DNA of 5,976 bases from Spirochaetales bacterium (GTDB lineage Bacteria > Spirochaetota > Spirochaetia > SZUA-6 > DRHE01). The stretch is taken from the NCBI GenBank assembly GCA_023136785.1, contig JAGLQP010000131.1, positions 1-5,976 of the forward strand, written 5' to 3'. The notes beneath the pieces are model-generated. The model saw only the letters and a program-made list of their open reading frames with translations, ran no database searches and was not told where the DNA came from. Below are positions 1 to 5,960 of the stretch, piece by piece (position 1 is the first letter of the stretch; every line of letters begins with the position of its first letter). Made by a program: the position numbers and the translations under genes.

Positions 1-598
1 CGGCGAGCACGACCAAGCCCCACAGGCCGAGGCAGAGCCAGGCGCAGGCACCTGCGACAACCGTGCCGAAGACCAGCTGGGGCCAGCGGCAGTGCTGTTT
101 GACCCGATAGCCGAGACCCGTGGGCACCGCTGAGGGAAAGCTGAACATGGCCAGGAGCATGGACCAGCGTCCCAGAGTGGGTACCAGAATGATCTCCCGG
201 ATCCGAAACACTCCAACCAGTTCAGTCAGAAAGGCGAACTTCCCGAGCAGCACGATACACAGGGCCACGACGCCAAATACACCGATGCGGCTGTCCTTCA
301 TGATGGCCAGCCGTTTGTCTCTGTGCGCACCTCCCCCAAGACCGTCGAAGGTGTCTGCCAGCCCGTCGAGGTGCAGACCCCGCGTGAACAGGATCCAGAC
401 CGCCAGGCATAGACAGGCCGTGGAAAGAGGAGACCACAGGCGGGTGAACAGATAGGCACAGCCGTACAGCAGAGCACCGAGAAGCACCCCGACCACCGGA
501 TACCAGGCGGTGGCTCTGCCCAGCTGTCTCTCTGTTACCTCGGCCTTACCGGGGATCGGAAGGATCGAGAGAAAGCGAAGAGCAAGAAAAAAACCCAT
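1..598 (-). CDS. cobS: Adenosylcobinamide-GDP ribazoletransferase (cobalamin synthase) CobS, 3' end cut by window edge
   Basis: CobS is the integral-membrane enzyme that joins adenosylcobinamide-GDP to alpha-ribazole (or its phosphate), giving adenosylcobalamin (or its phosphate) and GMP. It acts late in the nucleotide-loop pathway, directly after CobU. The frame stays open from an ATG at 598-596 to the left edge, giving 199 residues; the family is usually about 250, so roughly 50 C-terminal residues are missing. The translation starts MGFFLALRFLSILPIPGK, typical of CobS. It has the acidic signature HLDGLADTFDGLGGG at residues 76-90 and RLAIMKDSRIGVFG at 96-109. Hydrophobic segments lie near residues 32-50, 60-72, 106-125, 136-152 and 176-199. 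The start is well fixed: the cobU stop is in the same frame 12 bases upstream with no other usable start between. The ribosome site is weak (GAAGTGAG inside the end of cobU), which suggests translational coupling. Identification is firm. Confidence 0.95.
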   Translation of the reverse strand, partial: MGFFLALRFLSILPIPGKAEVTERQLGRATAWYPVVGVLLGALLYGCAYLFTRLWSPLSTACLCLAVWILFTRGLHLDGLADTFDGLGGGAHRDKRLAIMKDSRIGVFGVVALCIVLLGKFAFLTELVGVFRIREIILVPTLGRWSMLLAMFSFPSAVPTGLGYRVKQHCRWPQLVFGTVVAGACAWLCLGLWGLVVLA

Positions 599-607
599 GA
601 ATATGTC

Positions 608-1168
608 TCACTTCAGTTTCTGAGCCAACCCGGCCAGGAGGAAATATACTTCCTCCGCTTCCTGGGCCACCCGCTGATTGACCCGTCCGGCAATATCCCG
701 AAAGGTCCTGCCGAGGGGAGTCGGCGGTACCACGGCCATGCCGACTTCGTTGGAGATCAGCAGGACCTGCCCACGGATTCGCCGACACTGAACCAGGATA
801 TCATCGATCTCCTTCATGACGATCCGCTCCAGCTTCTCCAGGTCCGGCGACCTATCCTGCTGATCCGCTCCCTGCTCCAGGATAATGTTGGTCACCAGCA
901 GAGTCAGGCAGTCGACGATCACCACTGCGGAGTTGATCCCGGAGAGTGCACCGGCCACCTGCCGCGGTTCCTCGATGGTCTTCCACTCTGCAGGGCGGTT
1001 GTCCCGGTGGCGGGCAACCCTGAGCTTCATCTCCTCATCCTCGGCCGTCGCCGTTGCCAGATAGGTCACCCCGCCGGCGGAACCTACAGACAGCCGGGTC
1101 GCCAAGTTTTGAGCAAAACTGCTCTTGCCGCTGCGAGCACCCCCCAGAATGAAGGTGATTCCGCCCAT
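608..1168 (-). CDS. cobU: Bifunctional adenosylcobinamide kinase / adenosylcobinamide-phosphate guanylyltransferase CobU
   Basis: CobU phosphorylates adenosylcobinamide and then transfers GMP from GTP, making the adenosylcobinamide-GDP that CobS uses. It is a soluble cytoplasmic enzyme. The 186-residue length is normal for the family. The P-loop GGARSGKS is at residues 9-16. The segment RVARHRDNRPAEW holds His54, which aligns with the guanylylated His46 of Salmonella CobU. A Walker B-like strand VVIVDCLTLLVTN lies at 82-94. The family block SNEVGMAVVPPTPLGRTFRD, continuing into AGRVNQ, covers 139-165. The frame is open upstream to 1462, but that extension lies inside the transporter gene in another frame and has no CobU similarity. 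The ATG at 1168-1166 places the P-loop at the usual distance and has an AAAGG ribosome site about 8 bases upstream. The gene starts 14 bases after the transporter stop and ends 9 bases before cobS, so it sits in an operon. All expected catalytic residues are present. Confidence 0.97.
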   Translation of the reverse strand: MGGITFILGGARSGKSSFAQNLATRLSVGSAGGVTYLATATAEDEEMKLRVARHRDNRPAEWKTIEEPRQVAGALSGINSAVVIVDCLTLLVTNIILEQGADQQDRSPDLEKLERIVMKEIDDILVQCRRIRGQVLLISNEVGMAVVPPTPLGRTFRDIAGRVNQRVAQEAEEVYFLLAGLAQKLK

Positions 1169-1182
1169 TTTACAACCTTTCC

Positions 1183-2094
1183 CTATCCCCGGGCCGGTGC
1201 TCTCGTCTTTCCCTGTCGGTTGACCAGAAAAACGCCGAAGATGATCACGACTCCTCCTATCATTTGGGCTACGAGCAGGTTTTCCCCCAAAATGGCCATG
1301 CCTCCCACAACGCTGACCACCGGTAGAAGATTGATGAAAGAGGTGACCCGGACCGGACCAAGCCTGGCCAGGGCGTAGAGATAGAGGAAAAAGCTGAGGG
1401 CCGTACAGATCAATCCGAGATAGACGAGGTTCAACCACACAATTAAGCTGCTGAAGTTCCACGAGCGGTGCTCGCTCAAGGCGATCGGGAGGAGAAGGAC
1501 CGTGCCGATCATGGACTGGAAGGTAATCAGGTTCACCCCCCGCATCCCGCGGTGCAGATTCTTGCTGAACATATTGTAGACTACCCAGGAGCAGCAGGCT
1601 CCGAACATCAGAAGATTGCCAAGCAGCGCCCGGTCGTACTGCCCCGGTGATCTCTGTACCACGAAGTACACCCCAAGGATCGACAGGGCAATACCGAATC
1701 CCTGATACCAGCGGACCGAGTTCCTGAACAGAAGATACTCCGCTCCTACAGTCAAAGCCGGTATGATCGCTGTGATCAGGGCTGCGTTGGAGGCGGAGGT
1801 AAACTTGATTCCACGGGACTCGCAGAGAAAATAGAAAAAAATCCCGAACAAAGCGCTGAGAAGCAGGAAGAGTCGGTCCTGTTTCTTCAGCCTGAACTCC
1901 GGATGAAGTTTGCGCTGAAGCGGAAAAAGAACGACAGAGGCGACAAGAAAGCGCAGAAACACCATGGTCATGGGAGGGAATCCCGTATTGAGTATGGCCT
2001 TCGAGCTAACGAAGGAAAGTCCCCAAAACAGCATCGCCCCCACGGCAGCAAGCATGGGAAGAATCTGGAGGTTTGAGCTCCGATCGTGGTCCAT
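1183..2094 (-). CDS. EamA/DMT-superfamily membrane transporter, first gene of the cobU-cobS unit
   Basis: This 303-residue inner-membrane protein belongs to the drug/metabolite transporter superfamily with two EamA repeats. About ten hydrophobic helices are visible, roughly at residues 12-31, 43-60, 75-92, 98-120, 131-147, 157-175, 188-206, 218-240, 246-268 and 274-292. The first repeat ends with the typical SNAALITAIIPALTVGAEYL stretch (102-121). The second ends with GPVRVTSFINLLPVVSVVGG (246-265) followed by GENLLVAQMIGGVVIIFG. Family members export or import metabolites such as amino acids and vitamins, and the substrate cannot be read from sequence. The ATG at 2094-2092 is chosen because a GGAG ribosome site lies 9 bases upstream; an in-frame TTG at 2139 would add 15 non-hydrophobic residues with no advantage. 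Only 14 bases separate its TAG stop from cobU, so it is probably co-transcribed with cobU and cobS. A role in moving a cobamide precursor is inference from position only. Confidence 0.9.
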   Translation of the reverse strand: MDHDRSSNLQILPMLAAVGAMLFWGLSFVSSKAILNTGFPPMTMVFLRFLVASVVLFPLQRKLHPEFRLKKQDRLFLLLSALFGIFFYFLCESRGIKFTSASNAALITAIIPALTVGAEYLLFRNSVRWYQGFGIALSILGVYFVVQRSPGQYDRALLGNLLMFGACCSWVVYNMFSKNLHRGMRGVNLITFQSMIGTVLLLPIALSEHRSWNFSSLIVWLNLVYLGLICTALSFFLYLYALARLGPVRVTSFINLLPVVSVVGGMAILGENLLVAQMIGGVVIIFGVFLVNRQGKTRAPARG

Positions 2095-2142
2095 GTTGTG
2101 TAGCTCCAAGCGATACCACAACGGCGGCGAACCTGTCAAGGA

Positions 2143-2162
2143 GGCCGGGGATATCCCCCGCC
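2143..2162. repeat. Imperfect 20-base inverted repeat with perfect 12-base palindromic core
   Basis: The 20 bases read GGCCGGGGATATCCCCCGCC. GGGGATATCCCC (2147-2158) is a perfect palindrome, and the outer GGC/GCC arms (2143-2145 and 2160-2162) also pair across one C-C mismatch. It lies about 50 bases upstream of the transporter ATG, between that start and the AT-rich core. It could be a repressor site or a small hairpin in the 5' leader of the transporter-cobU-cobS transcript. It has no T-tract, so it is not an intrinsic terminator. A GC-rich palindrome of this size can arise by chance, so function is uncertain. Confidence 0.3.
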
Positions 2163-2260
2163 GGCGCTCAACCTTCAGTTCTCGATTGATATCTACTATG
2201 ATTGAACGAAATATTGTAGTATAAAAGTGGTTTCGAGTACCATCGGAACACTGAGGTCAC

Positions 2261-2267
2261 CCGGAGG
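2261..2267 (+). promoter_or_regulatory. Ribosome binding site of the 165-residue gene
   Basis: CGGAGGT, containing the Shine-Dalgarno core GGAGG, ends 5 bases before the ATG at 2273. This strong site is the main evidence, besides the length of the open frame, that the unrecognised plus-strand gene is real and starts there. Confidence 0.6.
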
Positions 2268-2272
2268 TTGGC

Positions 2273-2770
2273 ATGTCAATACGCAACGAAGAGATCTTCA
2301 AAATCATTGAGAAGATCCGGAATCACTACCACACAAACCTGAACAACCGCTTTATCCGCAAGGCTCTTTTACTGATGAAAGTTCCCCGGGGAACCTGGGA
2401 TGCCATCGCCCGTCTCACAGAAAAGACGGACCTCTACAAGATTCAGGGTTATCCGTACAAAGAACTGTACGAACAGATCCATGCGGCGGCCACCTTCGTG
2501 CATCAAGCCAAGATCGATGTTGCCCCCCGACTGCGCATACTACTGTCCGGCGGGGCCGAAACGGTGTTCAGCCGCCAGAAAGGCGGCGAAGACAAGATCC
2601 TGCTCGACATGGCGATCAACAACTTCCCCGCCAATCTCGGTGTTTTCTCCGATCTAATCAACGAGCTGTATGTGAAGGCCGTGGAACAGGACAAGGCGGA
2701 TCATCCGAATGAGCGGCCCGTGTTCGAGAGGATGCCAGAACTCAAAGAGATAGGGCGCTTTCTGATCTGA
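2273..2770 (+). CDS. Hypothetical protein, 165 residues, cysteine-free, predicted soluble and mainly helical
   Basis: I do not recognise this protein. It has 165 residues, no cysteine, no signal peptide and no membrane segment, so it is probably cytoplasmic. The N-terminal third is basic and amphipathic (IFKIIEKIRNHYHTNLNN at 9-26, then RFIRKALLLMKVPRGTWDAI). The middle holds YPYKELYEQIHAAATFVHQA at 60-79. The segment VAPRLRILLSGGAETVFSRQ (83-102) contains a Gly-Gly turn. The C-terminal part is helical and charged and ends EIGRFLI. It is the only plus-strand gene in the window and is the real coding frame at its locus: it starts with ATG behind a strong GGAGG site, and the overlapping frames are shorter with unnatural composition. 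It diverges from the transporter/cob unit and converges on etfA with 7 bases between stops, so it is probably monocistronic here. No catalytic motif was identified, and no function is proposed. Confidence 0.8.
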   Translation: MSIRNEEIFKIIEKIRNHYHTNLNNRFIRKALLLMKVPRGTWDAIARLTEKTDLYKIQGYPYKELYEQIHAAATFVHQAKIDVAPRLRILLSGGAETVFSRQKGGEDKILLDMAINNFPANLGVFSDLINELYVKAVEQDKADHPNERPVFERMPELKEIGRFLI

Positions 2771-2777
2771 AAAGTCT

Positions 2778-3962
2778 TTAACCTTTGATCTGCTTTGCCA
2801 TCTCCGGCACGACGTCGAAGAGACTCCCGACGATCCCGTAGTGGGCTACGTTGAAGATCGGAGCGCTGGGATCGTTGTTGATTGCCACGATAATGTCCGA
2901 GCTCTTCATCCCCGCCAGATGCTGGATTGCGCCACTGATTCCGCAGGCCACGTATATCGTCGGATTCACAGTTTTTCCCGTCTGCCCTACCTGATGGGAG
3001 TACGGGATCCAACCGGCGTCCACAGCAGCACGGGAGGCTCCTACAGCGCCTCCGATCGCTTTGGCCAGCCCTTCGATAAGGGAAAAGTTCTTGGGGTCCT
3101 TTAAGCCACGGCCCCCGGAGACAATGAAATCGGCATCAGCCAGGTTCACCGTATCCATCTCTTCGGGAACAAACTCGAGCACCTCCACACGGGGCTTGAG
3201 GACGGGATAGCTCAATTCCAGGATCTGCCCCTCATGAGGACCCTCTAGCGGTTCTGCGGCTTTCATCACCTTATGCCGTACCGTAGCCATCTGGGGTCTG
3301 TGGCTGTCGCACAGAATCGTGGCCATGATGTTTCCACCGAAGGCCGGCCGGGTCTGCTTGAGCAGTTTGTTATCCCCATCGATGGACAACTCGGTGCAGT
3401 CGGCGGTCAATCCGGTCAGGATCCGTGCCGCCACTCGGGGCAGCAGCGATCGGCCGATAATTGTTCCGCCGCCGAGGAAGATCTCCGGCTTCTTGTCGAG
3501 CAGGATCTTTGCTACCAGGTCCGCCTGAATCTCCTCGTTGAAATCTCCGATGGCAGAATCTTCCATCATCCAGACCTCGTCAACCCCGTAGGAGATCAAC
3601 TCGTCGGCCATCTCCCTTACCTTCTCCCCGAGCAGGATGGCGCTGATTTTCTTGTCCAGGCTCACCTTTAGCTCCCGAGCCGCTCCGATGATCTCATACA
3701 CCACGGAGGATAGCGCTCCATGACGATTTTCAGCAAAAATACAGATACCGGAGTAGCTCTCTACATCCTGACCTTTGAAGGGCCGCCGCTCGATGACGAT
3801 CGCGTCGTACTTGCACGCACTGACACAGGCCCCGCACACGGTACAGCGCTCGTTGAGCACCGCCATTTTATCGACCAAAGATACAGCATCGTAGGCGCAG
3901 ACTTTGATACACAGGCCGCAGCCTACGCATTTGTCAACGATGATCCGAATCGGTTCAGCCAT
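2778..3962 (-). CDS. etfA: Electron transfer flavoprotein alpha subunit with N-terminal 2x[4Fe-4S] ferredoxin domain
   Basis: EtfA binds FAD and, with EtfB, carries electrons to or from acyl-CoA dehydrogenases in the cytoplasm. The 394-residue protein is longer than the usual 310-330 because residues 1-62 form a bacterial ferredoxin domain. Its two cluster motifs are CVGCGLCIKVC (Cys12, 15, 18, 22) and CTVCGACVSAC (Cys40, 43, 46, 50), all eight cysteines being intact. The Etf alpha N-terminal domain follows (about 70-250). The FAD-binding C-terminal domain has GGRGLK at 283-288, SRAAVDAGWIPYSHQVGQTG at 310-329, GISGAIQHLAGM (His348) and AINNDPSAPIF. The ATG at 3962 is chosen because the ferredoxin domain begins at once; a TTG extension to 4022 lies inside etfB. 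The start overlaps the etfB stop by 8 bases with GAAGG upstream, so translation is coupled. Similar fusions occur in bifurcating complexes such as Acetobacterium caffeyl-CoA reductase (CarE), but bifurcation here is inference. Confidence 0.95.
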   Translation of the reverse strand: MAEPIRIIVDKCVGCGLCIKVCAYDAVSLVDKMAVLNERCTVCGACVSACKYDAIVIERRPFKGQDVESYSGICIFAENRHGALSSVVYEIIGAARELKVSLDKKISAILLGEKVREMADELISYGVDEVWMMEDSAIGDFNEEIQADLVAKILLDKKPEIFLGGGTIIGRSLLPRVAARILTGLTADCTELSIDGDNKLLKQTRPAFGGNIMATILCDSHRPQMATVRHKVMKAAEPLEGPHEGQILELSYPVLKPRVEVLEFVPEEMDTVNLADADFIVSGGRGLKDPKNFSLIEGLAKAIGGAVGASRAAVDAGWIPYSHQVGQTGKTVNPTIYVACGISGAIQHLAGMKSSDIIVAINNDPSAPIFNVAHYGIVGSLFDVVPEMAKQIKG

Positions 3963-4779
3963 TCCTTGAGCCTTCCTCTCTCTGCTGTCCGATCGGGATC
4001 CCCGCCTCGCGAAGCTCCGCAAGCAGACTGGTGACAGCTTGCTGCACGTCCCCTTCGAAGATCTTCCCGCCGGAGGGTTTGGGGGGGGTGAAGATCTTCA
4101 TAACCTGGGTCGGCGAGCCGGTCAGCCCGATACGCTGGAGGTCGAACTCGATGTCTTCGTGATTCCAGGACGGAATCTCCGCCTTCTTGGCCGCCATCTT
4201 ACCCTTCAGGGAGGGCAGTCGGGGCTCGTTGATCTCCTTCACCACCGTTAAGACGATGGGAAGCTTCGACTTCAAGCGGACATAGCCGTCCTCCAGAAGG
4301 CGCTCGACGATGATGGTTCCGTCATCCTCGATTCCCTCGATCATGCGAATCTCCGTCACGTGGGGCAGTCCAAGATTCTCCGCCACTCCGGGACCCACCT
4401 GACCGGTATCACCGTCGATAGCCTGGCGACCCATCAGGATGACATCCACCTTGCCGACTTTTTTGATTCCCCGAGCCAGGGTGTAGGCTGTAGCCAGAGT
4501 ATCCGCCCCGGCAAAGGCTCGATCGGAGAGCAAAATCGCCTCGTCCACTCCCAGGCTGAGGGCGTCCCGTAGGGCACTCTCCACCTGGGGTGGTCCCATG
4601 GACAGCACGATCACGGTTCCCCCGTGCTTCTCCTTCAGCCGAATTCCCTCCTCGAGGGCGTACATGTCGAAGGGATTGATGATGGACTCCACACCCTCAC
4701 GCATCAGGGTGTTGGTCTCCGGATTGATGCGGACGTTGGTCGTATCCGGAACCTGTTTTATGCAGACAACGATCTTCAA
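3955..4779 (-). CDS. etfB: Electron transfer flavoprotein beta subunit
   Basis: EtfB pairs with EtfA and binds AMP in simple Etfs, or the bifurcating FAD in bifurcating Etfs; which applies here cannot be decided by eye. The 274-residue protein opens with the canonical MKIVVCIKQVPDT. It then shows NPFDMYALEEGIRLKE (35-50), the nucleotide-binding block GRQAIDGDTGQVGPGVAENL (117-136) and the recognition-loop region VKEINEPRLPSLKGKMAAKK (180-199). The start is a TTG at 4779-4777. No ATG or GTG fits in frame before the conserved N-terminus, and the frame upstream of TTG holds no better start down to the GAAGGAG ribosome site. That site lies 11 bases upstream, slightly long, and overlaps the end of the dehydrogenase gene. 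The gap to the dehydrogenase stop is 8 bases, and the 3' end overlaps etfA by 8 bases. The tail after about residue 230 is typical of longer EtfB proteins. Identification is firm; the start is less certain. Confidence 0.94.
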   Translation of the reverse strand: MKIVVCIKQVPDTTNVRINPETNTLMREGVESIINPFDMYALEEGIRLKEKHGGTVIVLSMGPPQVESALRDALSLGVDEAILLSDRAFAGADTLATAYTLARGIKKVGKVDVILMGRQAIDGDTGQVGPGVAENLGLPHVTEIRMIEGIEDDGTIIVERLLEDGYVRLKSKLPIVLTVVKEINEPRLPSLKGKMAAKKAEIPSWNHEDIEFDLQRIGLTGSPTQVMKIFTPPKPSGGKIFEGDVQQAVTSLLAELREAGIPIGQQREEGSRNG

Positions 4780-4787
4780 AACTCTGG

Positions 4788-5948
4788 TTACTCCTTCTTC
4801 TGCAGACTTTCTTTTATGAGCTGGAGAGCGATGACTTCTCTTTGGATCTGATTCGTACCTTCATAGATCTGGGTGATCTTGGCATCCCGCATCATCTTCT
4901 CCATGGGATACTCCTTCATGTATCCGTAGCCGCCGTAGATCTGCACCGCGTCGGTTGTGACCTTCATCGCCGTATCCGAAGCAAATACCTTGGCCATGGC
5001 GGAAACTCTGGATACATTCCGCGCACCGGCATCGATCGTTCTGGCTGCAGCATAGGTCAGGGCACGGGCTGCTTCCACCTGGGTGGCCATATCGGCCAGC
5101 ATGAACTGGATTCCTTGAAAGGAAGAAATGGGTTTGCCGAACTGCTTCCGTTCCTGGGAGTAGGCCACCGCCTTGTCCAGAGCTCCCTGGGCAATTCCCA
5201 CAGCCTGGGAGGCTACTCCGGGTCGGGTCTTGTCGAAGGTCTTCATGGCCACCAGGAAACCGCCGCCCTCCCGCCCCAGCAGGTTCGTTTTGGGAACCTT
5301 GCAGTCGCTGAAGATCAACTCCCTCGTGACGGAAGCCCGGATCCCCATCTTGTCCTCTTTCTTGCCGAACTCAAATCCCGGGGTATCCTTCTCAACCAGA
5401 ATGGCCGAGGCGCCCCGTGGACCTCGCGTCGGATCGGTTAGAGCTATCACAGTGTAGATAAACGCTTCCCCGCCGTTGGTGATCCACTGCTTGGTGCCGT
5501 TGAGCAGGTAGCTGTCCCCGTCGGGCACTGCCTTGGTCTTCACAGCTGCGGCGTCACTGCCCGCTTCCGACTCGGTCAGAGCGAAAGCCGCCAGGATCTC
5601 TCCGGCCGCCAACCGGGGCAGGTATTTCTTTTTCTGCTCATCACTTCCGAACAGGATGATGGGGATGGTGCCCAGACCGGACGCGGCATAGGCCAGGGCG
5701 ATACCACCACAGGCTTTGGACAACTCCTCCACCACGATAGACATTTCCATGATTCCGCCGCCCAAGCCGTCGTATTCCTCCGGGACAAACACCCTGAAGA
5801 GATCCGATTTAGCCAGCACTTCCACTATATCCCAGGGGAAAGTGCCCTTCTCGTCGTACTCTAAAGCGACCGGCTCCACCTTCTCCTTGGCGATTTTGGC
5901 GGCCAGATCTTTGATCATCTGCTGTTCTTCTGTCAGAAAATAGTTCAC
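4788..5948 (-). CDS. Acyl-CoA dehydrogenase (short-chain/butyryl-CoA type)
   Basis: This FAD enzyme catalyses alpha,beta-dehydrogenation of acyl-CoA, or the reverse in reductive pathways, exchanging electrons with the EtfAB encoded just downstream. At 386 residues it has normal family length. The N-terminal helical domain starts MNYFLTEEQQMIKDLAAK. The first family signature ALTESEAGSDAAA is in the middle beta domain, followed by QWITNGG. The C-terminal domain has RKQFGKPISSFQGIQFMLAD and the second signature QIYGGYGYMKEYPMEKMMRD. The catalytic base is Glu363 in IYEGTNQIQR, the position used by short- and medium-chain enzymes. The start is GTG at 5948-5946, with GGAGG ending 7 bases upstream; the methionine of the mature protein is encoded by this GTG. 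The gene leads the etfB-etfA unit. Substrate is not certain: short-chain acyl-CoA in beta-oxidation or butyryl-CoA metabolism fits best, while branched-chain or other acyl-CoAs remain possible. Confidence 0.94.
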   Translation of the reverse strand: MNYFLTEEQQMIKDLAAKIAKEKVEPVALEYDEKGTFPWDIVEVLAKSDLFRVFVPEEYDGLGGGIMEMSIVVEELSKACGGIALAYAASGLGTIPIILFGSDEQKKKYLPRLAAGEILAAFALTESEAGSDAAAVKTKAVPDGDSYLLNGTKQWITNGGEAFIYTVIALTDPTRGPRGASAILVEKDTPGFEFGKKEDKMGIRASVTRELIFSDCKVPKTNLLGREGGGFLVAMKTFDKTRPGVASQAVGIAQGALDKAVAYSQERKQFGKPISSFQGIQFMLADMATQVEAARALTYAAARTIDAGARNVSRVSAMAKVFASDTAMKVTTDAVQIYGGYGYMKEYPMEKMMRDAKITQIYEGTNQIQREVIALQLIKESLQKKE

Positions 5949-5955
5949 TTGTTGT

Positions 5956-5960
5956 CCTCC
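5956..5960 (-). promoter_or_regulatory. Ribosome binding site of the acyl-CoA dehydrogenase gene
   Basis: On the minus strand GGAGG ends 7 bases before the GTG at 5948, an ideal spacing. This decides the non-ATG start. The remaining bases to the right edge (5961-5976) are too few to show a promoter or an upstream gene. Confidence 0.65.

Larger units (their letters stand above)
2095..2272. promoter_or_regulatory. Divergent intergenic region, probable promoters for both directions
   Basis: This is the only sizeable non-coding stretch in the window. It separates the minus-strand transporter/cob unit from the plus-strand 165-residue gene. Its core, about 2180-2226, is clearly AT-rich compared with the flanking genes, as expected for promoters. 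On the plus strand TATGAT at 2197-2202 (5 of 6 to TATAAT) has TTCAGT 17 bases upstream, and TATAAA lies at 2220-2225. On the minus strand TATACT (2223-2218) and TACAAT (2218-2213) are good -10 matches, but neither has a good -35 at normal spacing. No single promoter is convincing, so only the region is called. I looked on the minus strand for a B12-box-like segment and conserved cobalamin-riboswitch elements and saw none. The 178 bases would also be short for a full cobalamin riboswitch plus promoter. Confidence 0.4.

Noticed and set aside
1169..1462. Upstream open extension of the cobU frame to 1462
   Set aside because: It lies inside the transporter gene, has shadow-frame composition and no CobU similarity. 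The P-loop sits correctly near the N-terminus from the ATG at 1168.
2095..2139. TTG start at 2139 adding 15 residues to the transporter
   Set aside because: The ATG at 2094 has a GGAG site at good spacing, and the first helix begins soon after it. The added residues are not membrane-like or typical of the family.
2134..2139. Minus-strand TTGACA, a perfect -35 hexamer
   Set aside because: The best -10 at usual spacing is only TATCGC, and transcription from it would start beyond the transporter's ribosome site.
2763..2792. TGATCTG direct repeat (2763-2769, 2786-2792) and weak AAAG/CTTT pairing at the convergent gene junction, considered as a terminator
   Set aside because: The stem is short and interrupted by a bulge, is AT-rich, and lacks a clear GC stem followed by a T-tract, so an intrinsic terminator cannot be supported.
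3273..3671. 132-residue plus-strand open frame opposite etfA
   Set aside because: It is antisense to a conserved EtfA coding region, has no motif or convincing ribosome site, and shows the Gln/His/Gly-rich composition of a shadow frame.
3963..4022. TTG-initiated 20-residue extension of etfA
   Set aside because: It is entirely within etfB, is rich in Arg and Ser and unlike any EtfA N-terminus, while the ATG at 3962 directly begins the ferredoxin domain.
4842..5441. Long 199-residue open frame on the plus strand opposite the acyl-CoA dehydrogenase
   Set aside because: It is a shadow of the dehydrogenase gene: its sequence is low-complexity, Gly/His/Leu-rich, without recognisable domains, while the opposite strand encodes a fully conserved enzyme.
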